DNA from: DYFC01 sp041658585
Lineage (GTDB): Bacteria > Nitrospirota > Thermodesulfovibrionia > Thermodesulfovibrionales > SM23-35
Reading direction: 5' to 3'
Assembly: GCA_041658585.1 (NCBI GenBank)
Contig: JBAZZX010000009.1
Location: 19,459-83,458, forward strand
DNA length: 64,000 nt
A program made the position numbers and the translations under genes. Below, piece after piece: positions 9,639 through 18,160 of the stretch. Under the pieces are notes generated by a model, which saw only the letters and a list, made by a program, of their open reading frames with translations, did not search any database and was not told the DNA's origin. Each line of letters starts with the position of its first letter. The first letter of the stretch is position 1.

Positions 9639-10878
9639 AAGAAACTTTATATTTTTAATTATATGTGGGTTACTTATTTTTTGTGTTGGTCCCGTTTTCG
9701 CCCAGGGTGAACTCAAGGAAAAAGTGCCTGATCTATGCTATAGATGCCATATAAAGCTGAAAGACAGGCTTTCAAGCGCAAATGTCCATTTCCCTTTTAA
9801 GCAAGGCAAATGCACTGCCTGTCATAATTCACATGCCGGGAATGCAAGGGGACTGGTCAGAGAAGATATCAAGACATTGTGCCTCGGCTGTCATGAAGGT
9901 ATAAAGAATGCGCTAAAGCAAAAGTTCGTACACCGCGCGTTGAAAAACGGCGTCTGCACGGATTGCCATTATGCGCATGGCGGAGAGAATAAATATTTTT
10001 TAGTGAAAAATCAGAAGGATTTGTGCGGGCTGTGCCACGAGTCTTTAAAAGAACAGCTTAAGAATTTTTCAGTTCACCGTCCGTTCAAAGACGGAGAGTG
10101 TTCATCCTGCCATAATCCTCATGCCTCTGCGGAAAAATATCAGCTCATGGATTCCGCGAATAAAAGCTGCAGAAAATGCCATCCTCCGAGGTGTAAGACG
10201 GGAAGTGTCTCCATAGCCGGGACGGTAGAAAAGACGGACTGTACTTCCTGTCACAGCGGGCACTCCTCTTCCTTCAAAGCCTTGCTCGGACCTTTCGGGC
10301 ATGCCGCTTTTCTCGAGGAGAAATGCGAGCTGTGCCATAATCCTATTCTTGCCGATGCGAAGATAACAATAAAAATGCCGGTCAAAGAATTATGTTTAAG
10401 CTGCCATAAAAAGGATACATTGAAAATAAAAAACAACGATATCCATCTGACAAATGAAAAAGGCGGTTGTATCATGTGTCACAAGCAGCATGCGTCTAAA
10501 AAGAAGAATCTGACTGTAAGTGAATCGGATGCATGCGCTGCGTGCCATGAAAAAACGGAGAAAAAGACAATGCTTATGGAAAAGGCATTGAAGTCGATCA
10601 AATGCATTCCGGTGAAAGACAGAAAATGCTTTGAATGTCATGTGCCGCCTCATTCGGAAAGGCCCCTGTATTTGAAGGAAGACAAGATCAAGTCCTGCGC
10701 TCGCTGTCACGAGGGGCAGCATAAAGTTACCCATCCGCTTGGTAAGGATACAAAAGACCCCCGCGATGGTCAGCCTTTGACCTGTATCACCTGCCACAGC
10801 ATGCATTCATCCAAGGCTGAATTCATGCTCTATTTCGACCGGAAAAGACAACTCTGTATTCAGTGCCATAAGAAATGA
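9631..10878 (+). CDS. 16-heme c-type cytochrome, secreted
   Basis: A 415-residue protein starting at ATG 9631 inside the last codons of the 26-heme gene. A cleavable signal peptide (MNKRNFIFLIICGLLIFCVG, then PVFA/Q) is followed by 16 CXXCH motifs in the same doubled-CXXCH arrangement (CYRCH to CIQCH). The mature protein is Lys-rich and lacks a lipobox, so it is predicted periplasmic or secreted. The overlap with the gene before it and the 1-base gap to the gene after it imply a cotranscribed heme-protein operon. It looks like a shorter paralogue of the upstream protein. Confidence 0.87.
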   Translation: MNKRNFIFLIICGLLIFCVGPVFAQGELKEKVPDLCYRCHIKLKDRLSSANVHFPFKQGKCTACHNSHAGNARGLVREDIKTLCLGCHEGIKNALKQKFVHRALKNGVCTDCHYAHGGENKYFLVKNQKDLCGLCHESLKEQLKNFSVHRPFKDGECSSCHNPHASAEKYQLMDSANKSCRKCHPPRCKTGSVSIAGTVEKTDCTSCHSGHSSSFKALLGPFGHAAFLEEKCELCHNPILADAKITIKMPVKELCLSCHKKDTLKIKNNDIHLTNEKGGCIMCHKQHASKKKNLTVSESDACAACHEKTEKKTMLMEKALKSIKCIPVKDRKCFECHVPPHSERPLYLKEDKIKSCARCHEGQHKVTHPLGKDTKDPRDGQPLTCITCHSMHSSKAEFMLYFDRKRQLCIQCHKK

Positions 10879-10992
10879 AATGTTTACCCGATTAAAACAG
10901 TTGACACGGTTTATGGTGCTTGAACTTTTTACCGTGTTAAAGAATACAGAGAACCCGGCAAACCGAGCAAACTCAGTAAATAGTGTAAACTT
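10879..10992 (+). repeat. Palindromic repeat encoding a protein N-terminus, copy C
   Basis: The left end reads TGTTTACCCGATTAAAACAG; the reverse complement of the right end is AGTTTACACTATTTACTGAG. It is translated as part of the cytochrome N-terminus with the tell-tale peptide NRANSVNSVNFF, shared in pattern with copies A and B. Confidence 0.6.
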
Positions 10993-12115
10993 TTTTATTT
11001 TTACGCTTTTTGCGACGCTATTTTTTGTTTCATCATCGGAGGCAAGGGTTATAGGGCCTTGCTACAACTGCCATACTATGCACAACAGCCAGAACGGGCA
11101 ACCTGTAAACAGAGGGGATTCAGCCTGGGGTGAAGCGAATGTTTCGGATAATCCCATTCCTAATTTATTGGTAGCAAGCTGTCTCGGCTGCCACAGCTCG
11201 TCGGACGGTCAAACGATAAAAACGTTACCGGGTGGTTTGAAGGTCCCCATAGTTTTTAATACAAACGGGTATCCTGCCGGCGCCCTTGCAGGAGGTAATT
11301 TTTATTGGGTTTCTCCGGGCGTCGCAAGCAATGAGAATGACGCAAAAGGACATAACGTATTTTCCGGCAACCCTGACAATAATCTTAATGAGGCGCCGGG
11401 AGACCCGAGAAGCGGCTCATGCGGAGGCTCTACCGCCTGCCATAAGAATTTACATTCAAGCACACCCTCAAACTCTTTCGGCTTTGAAAGCTCGCGTCAG
11501 GGATGCACAAAATGCCACATGATAGGAAGCGCCCTGCCGAAAGGTTATCACCATCTCAATTCAGCGGACGCGGTGAAAGGCAGTGCATCTGACGGCTGGT
11601 TTAGATTTCTGTCAGGACATCAAGCCGGTTCCGGACACGGTGTTTCAGGAATAGAGGATAATGATTGGCAATATACTTCAAGCAGTAATGATCATAATGA
11701 ATATCTTGGATACTCCGGTAATAAAACCGCTGACGGAGGTTTTTCGGCTCTTGCTGACACTGTGACGGCATTTTGCACCGGCTGCCATGCCGTATTCCAT
11801 TCTGAAAGAAACAGCGCAGACAACGTATGGATCAGACATCCGTCGGATTCGATTATTCCTGATTCCGGCGAATTTGCAAATGCATTTAACGGCGGTTATG
11901 ATCCTCTGGTCCCTGTTGCAAGGCCTAATCTGAGCGGCTGGGCAGGGCCCGTCGGCAGTGTAACCCTCGGCAGCGGGGGAGACCTTGTGATGTGTCTTTC
12001 ATGTCACCGGGCACACGGATCGCCATATTCAAAACTCATGAGATGGGATTATAAGGGGTGGCCCGGCAACGGTCAGACAAACGGATGCAATGTATGTCAT
12101 ACGGCAAAAAACTGA
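10880..12115 (+). CDS. Secreted multiheme cytochrome, six CXXCH plus one CX5CH
   Basis: A 411-residue protein. Canonical motifs are CYNCH, CLGCH, CTKCH, CTGCH, CLSCH and CNVCH. A seventh Cys pair reads CGGSTACH, which would be a CX5CH motif if it binds heme. The signal-peptide core FFIFTLFATLFFVSSSEA lies after about 36 residues encoded by a palindromic repeat. No alternative ATG, GTG or TTG occurs between that extension and the hydrophobic core, so the repeat must be translated at least from codon 12 (ATG at 10913). It begins 1 base after the 16-heme gene. Confidence 0.82.
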   Translation: MFTRLKQLTRFMVLELFTVLKNTENPANRANSVNSVNFFIFTLFATLFFVSSSEARVIGPCYNCHTMHNSQNGQPVNRGDSAWGEANVSDNPIPNLLVASCLGCHSSSDGQTIKTLPGGLKVPIVFNTNGYPAGALAGGNFYWVSPGVASNENDAKGHNVFSGNPDNNLNEAPGDPRSGSCGGSTACHKNLHSSTPSNSFGFESSRQGCTKCHMIGSALPKGYHHLNSADAVKGSASDGWFRFLSGHQAGSGHGVSGIEDNDWQYTSSSNDHNEYLGYSGNKTADGGFSALADTVTAFCTGCHAVFHSERNSADNVWIRHPSDSIIPDSGEFANAFNGGYDPLVPVARPNLSGWAGPVGSVTLGSGGDLVMCLSCHRAHGSPYSKLMRWDYKGWPGNGQTNGCNVCHTAKN

Positions 12116-12148
12116 AATGAACGGTAGACGGTTTACGGGAGGATAATT

Positions 12149-13618
12149 TTGAAATTCAGGAACGACATAAGAATGACGTTACTAATAATTACAATGGGTA
12201 TAGCAAGCTCGGGGTTAATGTTTTATCCGAATATGCTGGAGAGCGGCGTGTATCTGAATTCCGCGCATGGAAATACCTCGTATGGCGTCAACCGGATCGA
12301 TACCTTCAATCTCGGTTATTCAAAGGCGAATTGCGCCCATTGTCATGAGCAGCATGGAAGCATAAACGGTTCAGAGCCTGTCCCTGCCGGCGGCAGCCCT
12401 TCTGCATTTGCCCTTTTTGCTGATAACTTCACCAGCCAGTCTGAAAATTTCTGCCTCTATTGTCACAAGGGATCAGGTTCCGTTCAGTTTTCATTTGACA
12501 GAACCAATTATAATTACAGCTACTGGTTTGGGGGAGACCATGCAAACCAGACAATACCTAATAATATTCATGATGCTTTCAACCCGGTGTCCGGGTCTGC
12601 TCACAACCTCAAGGACATTCTGAATTTTGTAAAGACAAGGTGGCCTGAAACATTTAAGGATGAATCAAACCCCTGTAACGCCTGCCATAACCCCCATCTT
12701 TCCAAACGCAGTTTCCCGGTTGTAAGGCCGACGGACAGGAGCAATATCTGGGGAGACAGTCCGGGTGAAAAGATGAGTGACTATGCTGCTGCACACGGCG
12801 GACAATATCAGGCGCCATACTGGTATGGTTCTACTTCCCTATATGAGCCGGATGGTTCGACAACCACGGACGGCTCCAACGTGCCTGACTATATTACCTT
12901 TTGTACAGACTGTCATAATGCCACAAACGTAATATATAGCACATCACTTAGCAGAGAGCTTCAAAAGATCGACTGGGCACGTCAGATCCCAACATATTTA
13001 TCGGGCAACATGCCTTACTGTGACGCCCCGGGTGATATGCATGGGGCTATAACAAGATGTTCCGATTTGAATGGGAAATACCAAGGTCAATGGAAAACAT
13101 GCGGATGTATCAAGGATGATAGCTACGGCTTTAAAACAGGAGGGTTTTGTCGTGGCGCGCCTGTAGATGCAAACGGCTGTTGCTTATACGAAGGACACAC
13201 AGTAGGCGCCCTTGTATGGTGGGGCGATATAAAACCTCCTTATGTAACGGCTAATTATCAAAATTTCATTCTTAATTGCACTGATTGTCACGAACCTCAT
13301 GGCGCCGTACATGGTAACGGAACTACTATACCTTATCTTTTACGCAAAACAGTGAACGGTCACAATAACAAACAATGTGCCGGTGGGCTGGGAAATCCAT
13401 GTTCCTGGGAAGAGGAATTCTGCAGGAGCTGCCATCATCATAGGCAAAATAGTGTGGAATTTTATATTCCTGAATTTGATAGATTAGTTACTGTTGACGG
13501 TGGGCACTGCGGTAACTTTGGCAATTGTTTAAACTGTCATGCTCATAATGTGTGTGGTAAATGTTTTGCCTGTTGGTGGTGTGGTAAACCCGGAGGAAAA
13601 TCTACCAATTCTTTCTAA
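12149..13618 (+). CDS. Secreted seven-heme cytochrome with Cys-rich C-terminus
   Basis: A 489-residue protein. The start is TTG at 12149, supported by GGGAGG 6 bases upstream. A signal-anchor-like N-terminus (MTLLIITMGIASSGLMF) precedes seven CXXCH motifs: CAHCH, CLYCH, CNACH, CTDCH, CTDCH, CRSCH and CLNCH. Non-heme Cys clusters occur near 310-345 and at the C-terminus (CGKCFACWWCG), possibly for metal binding or disulfides. It is the last gene of the cytochrome operon. It resembles loosely packed extracellular multiheme proteins, but no named family was recognised. Confidence 0.8.
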   Translation: MKFRNDIRMTLLIITMGIASSGLMFYPNMLESGVYLNSAHGNTSYGVNRIDTFNLGYSKANCAHCHEQHGSINGSEPVPAGGSPSAFALFADNFTSQSENFCLYCHKGSGSVQFSFDRTNYNYSYWFGGDHANQTIPNNIHDAFNPVSGSAHNLKDILNFVKTRWPETFKDESNPCNACHNPHLSKRSFPVVRPTDRSNIWGDSPGEKMSDYAAAHGGQYQAPYWYGSTSLYEPDGSTTTDGSNVPDYITFCTDCHNATNVIYSTSLSRELQKIDWARQIPTYLSGNMPYCDAPGDMHGAITRCSDLNGKYQGQWKTCGCIKDDSYGFKTGGFCRGAPVDANGCCLYEGHTVGALVWWGDIKPPYVTANYQNFILNCTDCHEPHGAVHGNGTTIPYLLRKTVNGHNNKQCAGGLGNPCSWEEEFCRSCHHHRQNSVEFYIPEFDRLVTVDGGHCGNFGNCLNCHAHNVCGKCFACWWCGKPGGKSTNSF

Positions 13619-13660
13619 AAAACCGATTAGTTTGTATAAAATTAAAAAGGTAAGGCTTTG

Positions 13661-14782
13661 TTACAGCCTTTGCTCATAGATCCTGTATTTCTTGTACAGA
13701 CCGCCGCCTATCATCTCAATAAGCCTCTGTACCGGGATATTGTCTTCGAGTATCCAGGAGAAATCCACGCGTTTATAGCCGCCTTTTTTTACTCCTTTGA
13801 AAGCCTCCCGGAACATGAGCGCGTCTACGCCTTTATTTCTGTATTCCGCTTTTGTTCCGAGCAAAAGTGTTCTGAGGTCTTTTATCTTTTTTGAATAGTA
13901 AAGAGCCTTCACAATACTTAGCGGATTTACGCTTCCTTTCATATGTTTCAGTACAAAATTAAAATCCGGCAATAAACTCAGGAAGCCGACGGGCTCGTTA
14001 TCTTTTTCCGCGATTATCGTCATGTCGGGCTCTAAAACGGTTTTAAGATTATTGCCAAGGTGAACAACTTCCTCATCCGTCAAGGGTATGAACCCCCAGT
14101 TTTTCCCCCAGGCGGAATTGTATACATCTTTAAATATCATCATATCGCGTTTGAACATTTTTTTATCGATCTGCCTTACGGTAATTCCAAATTTTTCCGC
14201 AATTCGAGCGACCCTGAGAATTTTATTTGGAAGTTCATCGGGAGTGTCGAGTATATAAGCGAAAAGGTCTTTTGCTTTTTTCATGCCGTAGTGTTCCATG
14301 AGGTCGTGATAATAAGGCGGATTGTAAGGCATCATGAGCATCGGCGGGCTGTCAAACCCTTCAAGCAGCAGGCCGCATTCCTCATTGGTTGAGAAGTTCA
14401 TGGGACCCCGCATGATTTCCATACCCTCGTTCCCGAGAGTTTCGGCGGCCTTATTCAGTAATGCATCAGAGACGGCATAATCATTCACAGACTCGAAGAA
14501 GCCAAAAAACCCGGATTTTTCATTCCGGAACTCGATATGCCTCTGATTTACGATAGACGCTATCCTGCCGACAGTTTCTCCGCTTTTTTGTGCAAGGAAA
14601 TACCTTGCCTTTGCATGAAGGAAGAAAGGGTTTTTGTCGGACAATTGCTTTTTAATTTCTGTTTTTAAAAGAGGAACATAAAAAGGGTCTCTTGAATACA
14701 GCTTATCGGGAAGGCGAATAAAGTCTTTCAGGTCTTTCCCTGATCGGATTTCAATGACTTTAATGTTTTTTACGGTCATCAA
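13661..14782 (-). CDS. GNAT-fold N-acyltransferase, candidate bacterial ceramide synthase
   Basis: A 373-residue protein with a GNAT-like acyl-CoA fold in two halves: the N-terminal half has YSRDPFYVPLL and FGFFESVNDYAVSDALL, the C-terminal half has LLLGTKAEYRNKGVDALMF and the terminal strand FSWILEDNIPVQRLIEMIGG. This family is the one from which a bacterial ceramide synthase was described in Caulobacter, where it works with serine palmitoyltransferase and an epimerase-like ceramide reductase. Here it is the third gene of the minus-strand set cerR-like/spt-like/this gene. Family membership is fairly secure. The substrate (acylation of a sphingoid base) is inferred from neighbourhood. Confidence 0.65.
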   Translation of the reverse strand: MMTVKNIKVIEIRSGKDLKDFIRLPDKLYSRDPFYVPLLKTEIKKQLSDKNPFFLHAKARYFLAQKSGETVGRIASIVNQRHIEFRNEKSGFFGFFESVNDYAVSDALLNKAAETLGNEGMEIMRGPMNFSTNEECGLLLEGFDSPPMLMMPYNPPYYHDLMEHYGMKKAKDLFAYILDTPDELPNKILRVARIAEKFGITVRQIDKKMFKRDMMIFKDVYNSAWGKNWGFIPLTDEEVVHLGNNLKTVLEPDMTIIAEKDNEPVGFLSLLPDFNFVLKHMKGSVNPLSIVKALYYSKKIKDLRTLLLGTKAEYRNKGVDALMFREAFKGVKKGGYKRVDFSWILEDNIPVQRLIEMIGGGLYKKYRIYEQRL

Positions 14783-14818
14783 TCTATAAACATAAAATCA
14801 ATAAAAAGATTGTCAAAT

Positions 14819-14934
14819 AAACACCCCTCCCCTTTATCCCCTCCCCTCAAGGGAGGGGCGATTCTAAAGTCCCCTCTCCCTTGAGGGGAGAGGGCAAGGG
14901 TGAGGGTGTGTGGCTTTACTTATGAACTCATTAG
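14819..14934 (-). repeat. MITE-like repeat, one end missing (copy 1 of 2)
   Basis: A GC-rich set of nested palindromes (CCCCTCCCCTCAAGGGAGGG then CCCCTCTCCCTTGAGGGGAG) ending in CTTTACTTATGAACTCATTAG. The same unit occurs inverted at 34730-34873 with both terminal inverted repeats. Here the left terminal repeat is absent. It separates the spt-like and ceramide-synthase-like genes. Confidence 0.7.
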
Positions 14935-14996
14935 TAACTGCGCTTAGTCGTAGTCTGTTTGGTTTGGTAGTTGCCGGAAATTATTTCCCGACAATT

Positions 14997-16193
14997 TTAT
15001 ATGATTCCGAGCTTTTTCCCGACTTTTTTAAATGCGGCTATCACGATATCAAGATGTTCGTCCGTGTGAGTCGCCATATAGCTTGTTCTGATCAATGCCA
15101 TCCCGTTTGGTACGGCGGGAGTGACGGCCACGTTGGCGAATACCCCTTCTTCCTGGAGCATGACGGCCATCAAAAACGCTTTTTCATCTTCACCGACAAA
15201 AATAGGAATGATAGGCGTCTGACTGTTGCCCACCTTAAACCCGAGTTCTCTGAAGCTCTCCAGCATCCTGTTTGTATTTTTCCAGAGTTGTTCCCTCCGC
15301 TCAGGCTCGTTTTCGATAATGTCGATTGCGGCGCTTACGGATGCAACCGATGCAGGGGGAGGGCTTGCACTGAAGATCAAAGACCTTGCAAGGTGTTTGA
15401 TATAATGGATTATATCGGTGTCTCCTGAAATAAAACCGCCGATGGAAGCGAGAGATTTGCTATAGGTGCCCATGATGAGATCAACATCGTTTTCAAGGCC
15501 GAAATGTTCCGCGGTACCTCTGCCTGTTTTCCCAAGCACGCCGATGCCGTGGGCGTCATCAACCATGAGGCGAGCTTCATATTTTTGCGTGAGTTCAACA
15601 ATATGCGGCAGTTTTGCAATATCGCCTTCCATACTGAAAACCCCGTCGACAACCACGAGTTTTCCCCTGTCTTCATATTCTTTCAGGACCCTTTCGAGGT
15701 CCGCCATATCGTTGTGTCTGAATTTCTTGATTTCGCCAAAGGAGAGTCTGCATCCGTCGATAATGCTTGCATGGTCCATCTTGTCTATGATGACGATATC
15801 ATCTTTGCCCACAAGGGCGGAAATGACTCCCAGATTTACCTGAAAGCCGGTGGAAAAAATGAGCGCAGCTTCTTTCCGCATGAAGCGGGCGAGTTTCTCT
15901 TCGAGCTGCACGTGTATATCCAGCGTGCCGTTGAGAAACCGTGAACCGGCGCAACCGGTCCCATATTTCTTAATTGCTTCGATAGACGCTTCTTTTACTT
16001 TAGGATGATTGGTAAGACCAAGGTAGTTATTGGATCCGACCATGACCATTTTCCTGCCGTCAAGGATTACTTCGGGGTCCTGCGCACTTTGAATGGTCCT
16101 GAAAAAAGGATACAGGCCATGAGATATAAGCTTTTTTGCCTTGTCGAATTTAAAGCACTTATCGAATATATCAGTAGATTTTTTTATAGCCAT
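14997..16193 (-). CDS. spt: Serine palmitoyltransferase-like PLP enzyme
   Basis: An alpha-oxoamine synthase of 398 residues. Visible family marks are MVGSNNYLGLTNHP, GTGCAGSRFLNGT, DDAHGIGVLG near 212 (PLP Asp and His) and TYSKSLAS with the Schiff-base Lys near 246. The N-terminal GLYPFFRTIQSAQDPEV resembles bacterial Spt rather than KBL or BioF. The enzyme class condenses an acyl thioester with an amino acid; for Spt, serine plus palmitoyl-CoA or -ACP gives 3-ketosphinganine. ATG 16193 is chosen because AGGA precedes it and it overlaps the upstream stop by 10 bases. A KBL- or BioF-like activity is the alternative, but no other biotin gene is present here. Confidence 0.75.
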   Translation of the reverse strand: MAIKKSTDIFDKCFKFDKAKKLISHGLYPFFRTIQSAQDPEVILDGRKMVMVGSNNYLGLTNHPKVKEASIEAIKKYGTGCAGSRFLNGTLDIHVQLEEKLARFMRKEAALIFSTGFQVNLGVISALVGKDDIVIIDKMDHASIIDGCRLSFGEIKKFRHNDMADLERVLKEYEDRGKLVVVDGVFSMEGDIAKLPHIVELTQKYEARLMVDDAHGIGVLGKTGRGTAEHFGLENDVDLIMGTYSKSLASIGGFISGDTDIIHYIKHLARSLIFSASPPPASVASVSAAIDIIENEPERREQLWKNTNRMLESFRELGFKVGNSQTPIIPIFVGEDEKAFLMAVMLQEEGVFANVAVTPAVPNGMALIRTSYMATHTDEHLDIVIAAFKKVGKKLGII

Positions 16194-17146
16194 CTGTGAA
16201 TCCTGTACCAATCCGCCGTCCATTTTATTCCTTCCTTTAATCCAACTTTCGGTGTAAAACCGATTTCCTCCCTAGCCTTTCGTGAGTCGCATATCCAGTA
16301 GGCATGCTGAAAGTCTTTTATCCTGTCTCTGTTTATTATCCCCTGCCTGTTTATCCTTTCCCCAAGGAAAGCAATAAAGGGCATTAAGCATTTCGGCACC
16401 CGCAACGGTCTTGATTTAACATTAAGCGCGGAGGATATTTCCATGGCTATCCGGTCGCCCGTGTAAAAGTCGTCATCACATAGAAAATATGTTCCGTCTT
16501 CGGATGCTCTGCTCTCGGCACATAATATAATACCATGAACGAGGTCTTCAACATAAAGTAATGAATAATAACATTTTCCAAGATCAAAGAAAAAACCGTT
16601 TTTTATCATTCTAAACATCACAAGCATGTCTTTATCCCTCGGACCGTAAACTGCCGGGGGTCTCAGGATGGTAACCGGAAAGTCGTCCTTGTATTTAAGA
16701 ACGGCCTTTTCTCCTTCCAGTTTACTTCTCCCGTAATTTGATACCGGGGACGGTTTGCAGTCCTCACGTATCGGCGTCATGTCCTTGCCCGGGCCGGCAG
16801 CAGCAAGGCTGCTCATATAGACAAACCGTTTCAATTTTGGGTTTTTTTCCGCGACAACCCGTATCAGATTTTCCGTGCCCTTCGTATTGATACGGAAAAA
16901 TTCATCTGAGGAAGTCGATTTGGTGAGCCCTGCAAGATGAAAGATATAATCAAAATCACCGACGGCCTCGTGAAGGGATTCAGGCTGTGTGCAGTCACCC
17001 TTGACGATTATGACATTAAGGGATTCAAGCCATTTGAGGTTGGAGGCATTTCTGGAGAGACAGGTTACCTCATACCCCTTTCTGACGAGTTCTTCGCAGA
17101 GATGGCTTCCGATAAAGCCTGTAGCGCCCGTTACCAGAGCCTTCAT
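16184..17146 (-). CDS. NAD-dependent epimerase/dehydratase-type reductase, candidate CerR
   Basis: A 320-residue extended-SDR protein with the nucleotide-binding motif GATGFIG at residues 7-13, and the catalytic Y138xxxK142 (SNYGRSK) after MSSLAAAG. It is the first gene of a minus-strand operon whose next gene is spt-like, overlapping by 10 bases. In Caulobacter an epimerase-family protein (CerR) next to spt reduces the keto group of the ceramide intermediate. That role fits here but is inferred from order and family. A sugar-nucleotide epimerase is the generic alternative. Confidence 0.7.
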   Translation of the reverse strand: MKALVTGATGFIGSHLCEELVRKGYEVTCLSRNASNLKWLESLNVIIVKGDCTQPESLHEAVGDFDYIFHLAGLTKSTSSDEFFRINTKGTENLIRVVAEKNPKLKRFVYMSSLAAAGPGKDMTPIREDCKPSPVSNYGRSKLEGEKAVLKYKDDFPVTILRPPAVYGPRDKDMLVMFRMIKNGFFFDLGKCYYSLLYVEDLVHGIILCAESRASEDGTYFLCDDDFYTGDRIAMEISSALNVKSRPLRVPKCLMPFIAFLGERINRQGIINRDRIKDFQHAYWICDSRKAREEIGFTPKVGLKEGIKWTADWYRIHRWL

Positions 17147-17223
17147 AAACTCCGGATATTTTGGGTGAAAAAGAGTTGAAGAGTCAAGTTCCGACCCGTC
17201 TGCCTCATGTGGTTTAATCCGCT

Positions 17224-18075
17224 TTAGGCGGATGAGCGGCCCATGGATTCGAGCCGTGCTATCCTTTCCTCGATCGGAGGATGTGTGCTGAATAGTTTTA
17301 GTATGCCGCCGCCGGATAACGGACTGACAATAAACATATGCGAGGTCGCAGGGTTGGCGTTCATGGGAATCTTCTTGGACGCCGTGTCAAGTTTACGCAG
17401 AGCTCCGGACAGGTATCGCGGATTTCCCGAAATGCTTGCGCCGCCTTCATCCGCGACATATTCTCTTGACCTTGAGATTGCCATCTGAACAATCATTGCC
17501 GCGATAGGACCGACGATCATCATAACTATGGCTGCAACAGGACTGCCGCCTTCATCATCGTCACCCCTGTTACCGCCGAAGATCATTGCCCATTGCGCCA
17601 TTTGAGCAAGATAGCTGATAGCGCCTGCAAAGGTGGCGGCAATAGTGCCGATTAAGATATCTCTGTGTTTAACGTGGGCGAGTTCATGTCCGATGACGCC
17701 CATAAGTTCTTCATGGCTCAGAAGCCGCATGATACCCGTTGTTACGGCAACCGCCGCGTGGTTAGGATTTCTTCCCGTCGCAAAGGCATTCGGCTGATCT
17801 TCATTGATAATATACACTCTCGGCATAGGTATTTCCGCTTTTTGTGCGAGCCTTCTTACAACGCCATATAGTTCGGGCGCTTCCGCTTCCGATACTTCCC
17901 TGGCGCGGTACATTTTAAGAACTATTTTGTCGCTGAACCAGTAGGTAAAGAGGTTCATTCCAAGGGCGAAGATGAGGCCTATCGTCATGCCATTTTTACC
18001 GCCCATTGCCGCTCCTGCCGTTACAAAGATAAGTGTAAGCATAACGAGGAGCAACATGGTTTTTATGTTATTCAT
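17224..18075 (-). CDS. htpX: HtpX-family membrane zinc metalloprotease
   Basis: A 283-residue M48B peptidase. Two N-terminal transmembrane segments (about 5-22 and 30-48) are followed by the zinc site H130ELAH134 and the downstream SREYVADEGGA, which supplies the third ligand. Two more hydrophobic stretches lie around 145-195. HtpX degrades misfolded inner-membrane proteins and is usually stress-induced. Length and motifs are typical. Translation probably starts at ATG 18075, with GGAGG 9 bases upstream on the minus strand. Confidence 0.92.
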   Translation of the reverse strand: MNNIKTMLLLVMLTLIFVTAGAAMGGKNGMTIGLIFALGMNLFTYWFSDKIVLKMYRAREVSEAEAPELYGVVRRLAQKAEIPMPRVYIINEDQPNAFATGRNPNHAAVAVTTGIMRLLSHEELMGVIGHELAHVKHRDILIGTIAATFAGAISYLAQMAQWAMIFGGNRGDDDEGGSPVAAIVMMIVGPIAAMIVQMAISRSREYVADEGGASISGNPRYLSGALRKLDTASKKIPMNANPATSHMFIVSPLSGGGILKLFSTHPPIEERIARLESMGRSSA

Positions 18076-18112
18076 TGAATTGATACCTCCATAAAAGGTT
18101 TGAGTTTCGCTA

Positions 18113-18136
18113 ACGCTAATTAAATAATATTAGCGT
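18113..18136 (-). terminator. Hairpin between ccsA and htpX
   Basis: A perfect 8-bp stem (ACGCTAAT/ATTAGCGT) with an 8-base loop lies between the ccsA stop and the htpX start. It has no T-run, so it may be a weak terminator or a processing hairpin. Confidence 0.35.
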
Positions 18137-18160
18137 AAAGCAGAGGATGTTTTCAATATA

